Assembly: GCA_947651335.1 (NCBI GenBank)
Contig: CANSYV010000104.1
Span: forward strand, 1-6,067
Reading direction: 5' to 3'
DNA from: an uncultured Lachnospiraceae bacterium
GTDB taxonomy: Bacteria > Bacillota > Clostridia > Lachnospirales > Lachnospiraceae
DNA length: 6,067 bases
Numbering within the stretch: the stretch's first letter is position 1; each line of letters starts with the position of its first letter. This document shows positions 1 to 5,487 of this stretch, in pieces. Made by a program: the position numbers and the translations under genes. Below the pieces are notes generated by a model, which searched no databases, had not been told where the DNA came from, and saw only the letters and a program-made list of their open reading frames with translations.

Positions 1-2055
1 CAAGATCCTTGCTCGGGGCAGTAAATAGAAACAAATGGATTCATTTGCCGCATTGGAAGTCATAATGATAATCGTCTCTTTAAAGTCCACTTTCCTGCCC
101 TGGGCATCTGTAATATGCCCGTCGTCCAGTACCTGCAGCAAAATATTAAATACGTCGGGATGGGCTTTCTCAATCTCGTCAAATAAAAGCACACTGTAAG
201 GATTCCTGCGCACTTTCTCGCTCAGCTGTCCGCCCTCATCATATCCCACATACCCTGGAGGGGAACCGATCATCTTTGACACGCTGTGCTTTTCCATATA
301 TTCGGACATATCCACACGAATCATGGCCTGCTCCGAGCCGAATACGGCTTCTGCCAGAGCTTTGGACAGTTCTGTTTTTCCCACACCTGTGGGGCCGAGA
401 AACAGAAAAGAACCAATGGGACGGCCTGGGTCTTTCAATCCAACCCTCCCCCTTTTTACCGCCTGGGCCACGGCGCGGACAGCTTCTTCCTGTCCGATCA
501 CACGCTTATGCAGCTCCTTCTCCAATCTGGCCAGACGCTTGGATTCGCCCTCCGCCAGCCGTTTCACTGGAATCTTGGTCCAGCTGGACACAATATCCGC
601 AACTGCATTCTCGTCCACCACCAGGTTACTGCCTTTGGATTTTTTCTTGAATTTCTGTCTTTCTTTCTCCGACTGGGCTTCTTTCTCCTCCTGCTGCTTC
701 TGCAGTTCTTTTGCCTTTTTGAAATCGCCGTTCTTCACAGCCAGTTCTTTTTCCATATAGAGCTGCTGGATCTGCTTTTCTGTGTCCAGAATCCCTTTTG
801 GTGCCTGGAATCCGGACAGCTGTACCTTTGATGACGCTTCGTCAATCAAATCCAGCGCTTTGTCCGGCAGAAACCGGTCATTAATATACCGCACAGACAT
901 TTTTACCGCTGCCTCGATGGCTTCATCCAAAATAGTCACGCCGTGGTGGTCTTCATAATAAGGACGCAGTCCATACAGAATCTCCCGGGCCGCATTTTCA
1001 TCCGGTTCTTCCACCATAACCGGCTGGAAACGGCGTTCCAGGGCTGCATCCTTTTCGATATACTTTCTGTATTCTTCAATGGTCGTTGCTCCGATAAGCT
1101 GGATTTCGCCTCGTGACAGAGAGGGCTTTAAAATATTCGACGCGTCCAGAGAGCCTTCCGCGCCCCCTGCCCCTATAATGGTGTGCAGCTCATCGATGAA
1201 TAACAGTACATTTTTATTCCGGGAAACTTCCCGCACCACATTTTTGATGCGCTCTTCGAATTCTCCCCGGTACTTGGAACCAGCCACCATGCTGGACAAA
1301 TCCAGAACCACCACTCTCTTGTCCAGAACCGTATCCGGCACCAGCTCCCACACAATGCGCTGGGCAAGCCCTTCGGCGATGGCTGTCTTCCCCACTCCCG
1401 GCTCACCGATCAGACAGGGATTGTTCTTGGTTCTTCTGCTTAAAATCTGTACAATCCGGCCAATCTCCTCGTCCCTGCCCACAATCGGGTCCAGTTTTCC
1501 CTCCGCGGCCATGGCCGTCAGGTCCCGGCTGTACTGGTCCAGGGTAGGGGTACTGCTGGCATTGCCGCCGCCCCTCATGGTACGTCCCATATTAAGTTCT
1601 TCTTTGGTAAAACGCCCTGACTCTCCAATGGCCGACAGCACTGCCCCGTATAGTTTCTGTATATTCACCTCCAGGGTGTGCAGAAGCCTGGTGCCCACAC
1701 AGTCCGTCTCTTTCAGCAGTGCCATGAGAAGATGCTCTGTTCCCGCCTGGTCTCCCCCCAGATTGGCAGCTTCCTGAATCCCTGCCTCCAGAACTCTCTC
1801 CGCGCGGGGAGTATATCCCCTGGGGCCCTCTGTCAAAACGTCTGCCGGCGGGGCAATCAGCTTATCAATCAGCCCCGCCAGCCGCTCCTCCTCCACATGA
1901 AATTCCGCCAGCACGGCTCCAGCCGTCCCGTCTTTCTGCTTCAGCAGCCCCATCAAAAGATGCTCTGTTCCCACATAATTATGGTTATATTGTTTGGCAG
2001 CCTGCTCAGCCAGCTTTATGGCTTCCTGCCCCTGCCTTGTATAATTTTCCTGCAT
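1..2055 (-). CDS. clpC: ClpC-type AAA+ ATPase, Clp protease unfoldase subunit (3' end cut by window)
   Basis: A hexameric HSP100 unfoldase that threads substrates, normally into ClpP, in the cytoplasm. 685 codons are present; ClpC proteins are usually about 810-820 residues, so the C-terminal D2 part is outside the window. Two Clp-N repeats lie at residues 1-145, each with GTEHLL (E31 and E107, close to the phosphoarginine-binding glutamates E32 and E106 of B. subtilis ClpC). D1 has Walker A GEPGVGKT (217-224), pore loop GSKYRG (259-264), Walker B FIDE (286-289) and ERRF (341-344). A short UVR-like, highly charged linker (about 423-475) argues for ClpC rather than ClpB. D2 has Walker A GPTGVGKT (554-561), pore loop GYVGY (601-605), Walker B LLFDE (623-627) and sensor TSN (666-668). 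The start at 2055 follows GAGGAGG at 2061-2067. The gene lies 48 bp after the GntR gene, probably in one operon. The last 17 residues after TSN do not resemble the family; a frameshift there is possible. Confidence 0.95.
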   Translation of the reverse strand, partial: MQENYTRQGQEAIKLAEQAAKQYNHNYVGTEHLLMGLLKQKDGTAGAVLAEFHVEEERLAGLIDKLIAPPADVLTEGPRGYTPRAERVLEAGIQEAANLGGDQAGTEHLLMALLKETDCVGTRLLHTLEVNIQKLYGAVLSAIGESGRFTKEELNMGRTMRGGGNASSTPTLDQYSRDLTAMAAEGKLDPIVGRDEEIGRIVQILSRRTKNNPCLIGEPGVGKTAIAEGLAQRIVWELVPDTVLDKRVVVLDLSSMVAGSKYRGEFEERIKNVVREVSRNKNVLLFIDELHTIIGAGGAEGSLDASNILKPSLSRGEIQLIGATTIEEYRKYIEKDAALERRFQPVMVEEPDENAAREILYGLRPYYEDHHGVTILDEAIEAAVKMSVRYINDRFLPDKALDLIDEASSKVQLSGFQAPKGILDTEKQIQQLYMEKELAVKNGDFKKAKELQKQQEEKEAQSEKERQKFKKKSKGSNLVVDENAVADIVSSWTKIPVKRLAEGESKRLARLEKELHKRVIGQEEAVRAVAQAVKRGRVGLKDPGRPIGSFLFLGPTGVGKTELSKALAEAVFGSEQAMIRVDMSEYMEKHSVSKMIGSPPGYVGYDEGGQLSEKVRRNPYSVLLFDEIEKAHPDVFNILLQVLDDGHITDAQGRKVDFKETIIIMTSNAANESICFYLLPRARIL

Positions 2056-2065
2056 ATTGTCCTCC

Positions 2066-2079
2066 TCGAACATGTTTGA
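2066..2079. promoter_or_regulatory. Near-perfect palindrome just upstream of the clpC ribosome binding site
   Basis: TCGAACATGTTTGA is a 14-bp dyad with only one mismatched pair, centred on AACATGTT. It lies in the 48-bp gap between the GntR stop codon and clpC, and overlaps the first two bases of the clpC GAGGAGG ribosome binding site. The loop would be too small for an RNA hairpin, so a protein-binding site is more likely than an RNA structure. It could also be chance; no known operator is recognised. Confidence 0.3.
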
Positions 2080-2103
2080 AATTAATGCAATGCGATTTTT
2101 TAG

Positions 2104-2475
2104 TCACAGACAATACTCCTCATAAATTTCATCAATCAGCTGATGAATTTCCTCCCTGGTTATATATTTGCAAGAGCTTTTCGCCAGCAGAATCAACAGC
2201 TGTTCCTTCAGCTCAGCCAATGTCTGGAGCCGGTCCGCGTCAATAGCCACCACAGCGCCTTTCCTCCGGTCAATGGTCACCAGTCCCTCCTGGCGCAATA
2301 CAGAATAAGCTTTGTTCACTGTGTGCATATTGATGCCGATCTGATTGGCCATCTGCCTCACAGAGGGAAGCACATCCCCCTCCTGAAGCCTGGATGTGGC
2401 AATTCCAATTATAATCTGATTGCGTACCTGCATATAAATCGCTTCGTCACTGTTAAAATCAATCTCTATTACCAT
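2104..2475 (-). CDS. GntR-family transcriptional regulator, YtrA-like short form
   Basis: A small DNA-binding regulator of 123 residues, probably acting as a dimer. Residues 10-78 form a GntR winged helix: EAIYMQVRNQI, then the typical GDVLPSVRQMANQIGIN, then HTVNKAYSVLRQEGLV and the wing around RRKGAVV. Only about 45 residues follow. These form a helical tail rather than a FadR, HutC or MocR effector domain, which places it in the YtrA subfamily. The start at 2475 is supported by AGGGGA at 2485-2490, nine bases upstream. YtrA-type genes usually sit beside ABC transporter genes; here the next gene, 48 bp downstream on the same strand, is clpC. A promoter with an overlapping dyad lies about 130 bp upstream, so autoregulation together with clpC is the natural inference. 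The effector is unknown. Confidence 0.93.
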   Translation of the reverse strand: MVIEIDFNSDEAIYMQVRNQIIIGIATSRLQEGDVLPSVRQMANQIGINMHTVNKAYSVLRQEGLVTIDRRKGAVVAIDADRLQTLAELKEQLLILLAKSSCKYITREEIHQLIDEIYEEYCL

Positions 2476-2604
2476 ACTGCCATATCCCCTGATACACGAA
2501 ATGTTCTCAAAAAGCCCTCACAAAAATACCCCTGGAACCCGCCGGGAACATATTCTTCTTTTGTAATGAAAACCATAAATGAATGGTAAGACATGCTCCA
2601 TGAC

Positions 2605-2623
2605 TGTTATAGATATACTAACA
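2605..2623. promoter_or_regulatory. Candidate operator over the GntR-clpC promoter
   Basis: TGTTA and TAACA form a perfect 5-bp inverted repeat separated by nine bases. The 19-bp site covers the proposed -10 box (2615-2620) and the expected start site (about 2608), the position expected of a repressor site. The spacing suits a dimeric winged-helix protein such as the adjacent GntR regulator. The dyad is seen directly; the assignment of the protein is inference. Confidence 0.45.
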
Positions 2624-2643
2624 CAGATTGCAGCCGTGGTCAA
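2608..2643 (-). promoter_or_regulatory. Sigma-A type promoter for the GntR-clpC unit
   Basis: On the minus strand, TTGACC (2643-2638) is followed after 17 bases by TAGTAT (2620-2615), which is preceded by an extended -10 TGT. Transcription should begin near 2608, giving a leader of about 130 nt before the GntR start. The site lies just beyond the isomerase terminator, as expected for an independent unit. The -35 matches consensus in five of six positions and the -10 in four of six. Confidence 0.55.
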
Positions 2644-2656
2644 TGTCCCATGGCTG
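2631..2656. repeat. Imperfect inverted repeat spanning the -35 of the GntR-clpC promoter
   Basis: CAGCCGTGG (2631-2639) and CCATGGCTG (2648-2656) are inverted repeats with eight of nine pairs matching and an 8-base spacer. The -35 box (2638-2643) lies inside. It is upstream of the predicted start site, so it would act as DNA for this promoter. It differs in sequence from the -10 dyad and could bind a different regulator, or be fortuitous. Confidence 0.3.
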
Positions 2657-2667
2657 CTATAGAACAG

Positions 2668-2727
2668 AAAAAAGGCCGCAAACAAGACAGCCGCCGCCAG
2701 AGTATTCCTCCCATGGCAGCGGCTGTC
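2668..2727 (-). terminator. Intrinsic terminator of the isomerase gene
   Basis: Read on the minus strand, a 13-bp G+C-rich stem (arm 2727-2715, arm 2698-2686, one G-U pair) with a 16-base loop begins 11 bases after the isomerase stop codon. It is followed directly by TTGTTT and, after GCGGCC, by a run of six T. This is a classic rho-independent structure and separates the isomerase from the GntR-clpC unit. Confidence 0.85.
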
Positions 2728-2738
2728 CGCGTCTCAGA

Positions 2739-3581
2739 CTATTTATTAAAGTATTTTGCCACAAAAGCTTTTGTCACTTCTGCAGCTTTCTTAATGTTTT
2801 CTTCGTGGTTCATTGCATAATATTCCGGACGGAATTCTTCGATGGTACATACACCGTCGAATCCGATCTTGTTCAGTGCGGCTGCGATTCCGGCATGATT
2901 TACCACACCTTCTTCCGGCCACAGACGTTTGTCATCGCCGCAGGAACCGATAGGCAGGTCTTCGCAGTCATTTAAGTGATATACGAAGATTTTCTTCGGA
3001 TCTGCTTTCTGCAGTGCGTGCAGGCTGGAGCCCATTTCATGGAAATGGAAGGTATCCAGTGTCACACCTACATTGGGCAGGTCTACTTCCTGTACTACAT
3101 CGTATGCAGTCTGGAACTGGTTGATGGAGCAGGTGGGCACACCGCAGAATTCCAGGGATACGCGGATATCCGGACCCATTTTCTCTGCAATATAGCGCAG
3201 TCTTGCAGCTGCCTCTTTCTTGATTTCTTCCACGCTCTTGTCCAGTCCTACATTGAAGGAAGGCACTGCGATGAGCATTTTCATGCCGATTGCTTCGCAG
3301 ACTTTCTTAATCCAGTCCAGATGCCAGTCCATAGCCAGTGTCTGGAAGGGGTCCAGCTGATTGAAGAATTCCAGAGTGTTGTAAGCCCATGGTTTGATGT
3401 TGTGGTTTTTGAACCATTCGCCCAGTTCTTCCAGGGTGTGGCCTTCCTGAATGTATTTTGCGATGCAGTCGTAACGGATTTCAAAATAGTCAAATCCGTA
3501 TTTTTCACACATTTCCAAGTCTGCCATCAGTGACTGTCCTTCACATCTTAAAGCTGTTGCCTCATTAAATCCGATTTTCAT
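2739..3581 (-). CDS. iolI: IolI-like inosose isomerase, sugar phosphate isomerase/epimerase TIM barrel
   Basis: A 280-residue cytoplasmic TIM-barrel enzyme of the AP-endonuclease-2-like family. It resembles B. subtilis IolI (278 residues), which interconverts 2-keto-myo-inositol and 1-keto-D-chiro-inositol. Shared features from memory of the family are an N-terminal FNEAT, LEMCEKYGFDYFEIR near residues 22-36, LEFCG (143-147), LDTFHFHEMGS (175-185), VYHLNDCEDLPIG (200-212) and EFRPEYY (249-255). The metal ligands appear intact as E144, D176, H202 and E248, offset by two from those of IolI; H179 is also present. The start at 3581 has AAAGGAA (3597-3591) nine bases upstream. The gene has its own promoter with a LacI-type dyad and ends at a strong terminator, so it is probably transcribed alone. 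No other inositol gene is visible. A related keto-sugar epimerase activity is the main alternative. Confidence 0.88.
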   Translation of the reverse strand: MKIGFNEATALRCEGQSLMADLEMCEKYGFDYFEIRYDCIAKYIQEGHTLEELGEWFKNHNIKPWAYNTLEFFNQLDPFQTLAMDWHLDWIKKVCEAIGMKMLIAVPSFNVGLDKSVEEIKKEAAARLRYIAEKMGPDIRVSLEFCGVPTCSINQFQTAYDVVQEVDLPNVGVTLDTFHFHEMGSSLHALQKADPKKIFVYHLNDCEDLPIGSCGDDKRLWPEEGVVNHAGIAAALNKIGFDGVCTIEEFRPEYYAMNHEENIKKAAEVTKAFVAKYFNK

Positions 3582-3642
3582 TTTTTCCAGTTCCTTTCTT
3601 TTTTAATTATTTTTTCACAAATTATTCATTCCATTATGTAAG

Positions 3643-3678
3643 TGTCTTTATTATACTAGAATGTGCTCGGGCACACAA
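3643..3678 (-). promoter_or_regulatory. Strong sigma-A promoter of the iolI-like gene
   Basis: Minus-strand TTGTGT (3678-3673), a 17-base spacer and a perfect TATAAT (3655-3650) place the start near 3643 and give an A+T-rich leader of about 62 nt before the ATG at 3581. A good ribosome binding site lies in that leader. Confidence 0.75.
3662..3675. promoter_or_regulatory. LacI-type operator inside the iolI-like promoter
   Basis: TGTGCTCGGGCACA is a 14-bp even dyad with a central CG, the hallmark of LacI/GalR-family operators: five perfect outer pairs, one central mismatch, then CG. It fills the spacer and overlaps the -35 box, so a bound protein should block RNA polymerase. The LacI-family gene directly upstream is the likely binder. 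It matches the CcpA cre consensus only partly. Confidence 0.65.
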
Positions 3679-3690
3679 TAGCAATAAGCA

Positions 3691-3714
3691 ACAAAAATCA
3701 TAGAAGATTTTTGT
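3691..3714 (-). terminator. A/U-rich hairpin after the LacI-family gene, weak terminator candidate
   Basis: ACAAAAATC (3691-3699) and GATTTTTGT (3706-3714) make a perfect 9-bp stem with a 6-base loop, starting 15 bases after the LacI stop codon. The stem is nearly all A-U and the following minus-strand sequence (TGCTTATTGC) is not a proper U-run, so termination would be weak. It lies just upstream of the isomerase promoter. Confidence 0.35.
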
Positions 3715-3729
3715 GCATTTATCCGTATT

Positions 3730-4761
3730 TTATACATTGTACCTGGTCTTGATCACAATATCCGTATATTGGTATTCTTCTTTGGGCTTTTCGCCGTTGA
3801 ATAACAGGCGGTACAGAATCATTACCGGTTCATACCCCTGGACCACATCCTCCTGCCCCACAATCAGATTGATGAGCCCCTCCTCCAACAGTTCATAATT
3901 ATTGCCTGTGAGGTCACTGGCCACCAGTACGATCTCCTGTTCTTTCCCCTGCTTCTTTAAAGCCCGGCACACGCCGTTTTCTCCAAAGCACGTCATATAG
4001 ATTCCGCCTGCTTCCGGATGCTCCTTTAAAATCTGCTCTGTCAGACGCTCTGCCTGTTCTTCGTCTTCCTGACAGTATACGGTGTCCAGCAGATGAATCT
4101 TCGGATACTGCTGTTCTATCACTTCCCGGAACCCGCTGATTCTCCGGCTCAGAGAACTGTTGGAGGCAAAGCCGGAGATCATGGCAATGGTGCTGCCGTT
4201 TTCCCGGAAAAATTCTCCCATCAGCCCCGCCGCCGTTTTCCCGCTTAAATACGCGTTCTCGCCCACGAAGCACAGCCGCTTTGCCGCCTCAAGGTCCCCG
4301 TTAAAAGTCACAATAGGGATCTGGTATTCTTCCACAAATTGATTGACTTTCTCACGGATTCTCTGATCCTCCACAGGCATCAGCGCAATGGCATGGATTC
4401 CCTGTTCCCGCATACGCTCCATTGCGCGCAGCACCTTATCCGCATCGATTCCCGGAATCTTCTCCACCAATACGGTCCCGCCGGAATTTTCCACTTCCGA
4501 TGCCGCTGTCTGAATCCCAGCCAGTACCGCCTTAATAAATGAAGTCTCTGACGCCTGAATGATCACGCCGATTTTAATATCATTTCTGCTCATTCCCAGG
4601 GCGCGGCCCAGCAGATTGGGACGGTAGCCCAGCTCCCTGGCAATCTCTCTCACTTTTTTGTCTACTTCCGGGCGGACTCTCCCGCGGTTGTTCAGCACAC
4701 GGTCCACCGTGCCCCGGGATACTCCCGCCTCCTGTGCTATTTGCCGGATGGTAACTCCCAT
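3730..4761 (-). CDS. LacI/GalR-family transcriptional repressor
   Basis: A 343-residue repressor of typical family length. The N-terminal helix-turn-helix is at residues 4-23 (TIRQIAQEAGVSRGTVDRVLN), followed by GYRPN and the hinge region near 48-60. From about residue 63 (IKIGVIIQ) there is a periplasmic-binding-protein-like ligand domain of the ribose-binding type, with MTCFGENGVCRAL and VASDLTGNNYELLEEGLINLIVGQEDVVQGYEPV near the C-terminus. The ligand is therefore probably a sugar or cyclitol. The start at 4761 has AAGGAAA (4777-4771) nine bases upstream. It begins 31 bp after the membrane protein gene with no promoter in the gap, so the two are probably co-transcribed. The next gene downstream is the IolI-like isomerase, whose promoter carries a LacI-type operator; an inositol-related inducer is a reasonable guess, not shown. 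Confidence 0.94.
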   Translation of the reverse strand: MGVTIRQIAQEAGVSRGTVDRVLNNRGRVRPEVDKKVREIARELGYRPNLLGRALGMSRNDIKIGVIIQASETSFIKAVLAGIQTAASEVENSGGTVLVEKIPGIDADKVLRAMERMREQGIHAIALMPVEDQRIREKVNQFVEEYQIPIVTFNGDLEAAKRLCFVGENAYLSGKTAAGLMGEFFRENGSTIAMISGFASNSSLSRRISGFREVIEQQYPKIHLLDTVYCQEDEEQAERLTEQILKEHPEAGGIYMTCFGENGVCRALKKQGKEQEIVLVASDLTGNNYELLEEGLINLIVGQEDVVQGYEPVMILYRLLFNGEKPKEEYQYTDIVIKTRYNV

Positions 4762-4792
4762 AACTTCTTGTTTCCTTACTACATTTTCTTTT

Positions 4793-5446
4793 TCATTTTC
4801 TTACGTTCTTTCTGCCCGTCTTTCGTGACCCTGGAGGATGTTTGCGTATCTGGGAATACTGATACTTAACCCCCAAAGCGGCAAACAGCGCGCCTATGAT
4901 AACAGCCGCAATGGTGGACTGGAATTTTACCAGCAAAAGTCCTGCTTTGGCGGCAGCCAGCCCTCCGCAGATGGCGGTCACCCAGGTGACTACTATGGTC
5001 TCGTGCTCAAAGGACGCGATTCCCACCACAATTCCCAGGGCCACAAATCCCATATGTACACTCATGGAAGCCACAGGAAACATCAGCTCCAGCGTGGCGA
5101 AAACCACTCCGCCGCACAGTACCACCAGCCCCACCCGGTATACCAGCGCAGCTGCCATGGCCACAGCGAAGGCGCATACTGTGGCGGACAAAAAGATGGC
5201 GTTCTTGTCATAAAAATGCCGCAGGCCCATGTACCCGCCGAAAGCTCCGCCGATGGCAAGCCCGATCACTGTCATCCAAAGCCGCATGAGCTGGTGCCCC
5301 AGAAAGCAGTTCATCAGGGCAAAGAACAGAACTCCCAGCAGAATGATCATGAGGATTGTGGACAGATGGTTCTGGATCTTATCCCAATAGCCCAGATAAA
5401 TGAGTTTCTCTTTTAACATTTCCCATTGATTGATTATATTTTCCAT
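4793..5446 (-). CDS. Seven-helix membrane protein, DUF4203/TMEM198-like
   Basis: A 217-residue hydrophobic protein of unknown function. Seven likely transmembrane helices lie at about residues 29-49, 53-75, 84-103, 104-124, 132-146, 150-172 and 177-195, several rich in Gly and Ala (IGLAIGGAFGGYMG at 61-74, CGGLAAAKAG at 160-169). The pattern resembles the DUF4203 family (TMEM198/TM7SF3-like), but this is recalled family style rather than a strong motif match. The N-terminus (1-28) is amphipathic and the C-terminal tail (201-217) is very basic, which suggests a cytoplasmic tail. It lies 31 bp upstream of the LacI gene and 41 bp after the dehydrogenase. There is no recognisable ribosome binding site before the ATG, and a good promoter sits so close that the mRNA may begin at the ATG. 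Confidence 0.85.
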   Translation of the reverse strand: MENIINQWEMLKEKLIYLGYWDKIQNHLSTILMIILLGVLFFALMNCFLGHQLMRLWMTVIGLAIGGAFGGYMGLRHFYDKNAIFLSATVCAFAVAMAAALVYRVGLVVLCGGVVFATLELMFPVASMSVHMGFVALGIVVGIASFEHETIVVTWVTAICGGLAAAKAGLLLVKFQSTIAAVIIGALFAALGVKYQYSQIRKHPPGSRKTGRKNVRK

Positions 5447-5481
5447 GTGTATAGTATAGAAGATTTTCGGGAGTTTGACAA
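5446..5481 (-). promoter_or_regulatory. Promoter abutting the membrane protein start codon (possible leaderless mRNA)
   Basis: Minus-strand TTGTCA (5481-5476), a 17-base spacer and TATACT (5458-5453) match consensus in five of six positions each. Only six bases separate the -10 box from the ATG at 5446-5444, so the expected start of transcription is the A of the start codon. The -35 begins six bases after the dehydrogenase stop codon. Confidence 0.6.
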
Positions 5482-5487
5482 GGCAGT

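Noticed and set aside
286..1777. Plus-strand open frames of 181 and 232 codons inside the clpC region
   Set aside because: They are antisense to a continuous, motif-rich ClpC reading frame and their translations are low-complexity Ser/Leu/Pro sequences with no family features.
2476..2608. Riboswitch or other structured leader in the roughly 130-nt leader of the GntR gene
   Set aside because: Only a 6-bp outer inverted repeat (2501-2506 with 2546-2551) and a tiny CCCGCCGGG palindrome were found; no known riboswitch core and no terminator or anti-terminator pair.
2056..2738. CIRCE (HrcA) or CtsR heptad repeats upstream of clpC
   Set aside because: No TTAGCACTC-N9-GAGTGCTAA and no tandem GGTCAAA repeats are present; a single GGTCAA at 2638-2643 is the complement of the -35 box.
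2593..3533. Plus-strand frames over the isomerase terminator and gene (75, 115 and 185 codons)
   Set aside because: They run antisense through a strong terminator and a conserved enzyme gene and show no protein motif.
2739..3581. D-tagatose/D-psicose 3-epimerase assignment for the isomerase
   Set aside because: The fold and metal ligands are shared, but the N-terminal FNEAT, the HFHEMGS block and the EFRPEYY block match the IolI pattern more closely.
3662..3675. CcpA cre site
   Set aside because: It shares the ends and central CG, but the inner positions (GC and GC) do not fit TGWAANCGNTNWCA; a local LacI-family operator explains it better.
4838..5416. 192-codon plus-strand frame opposite the membrane protein gene
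   Set aside because: It is the His/Gln/Gly-rich mirror of hydrophobic codons on the other strand, a common artefact; no start signal was seen.
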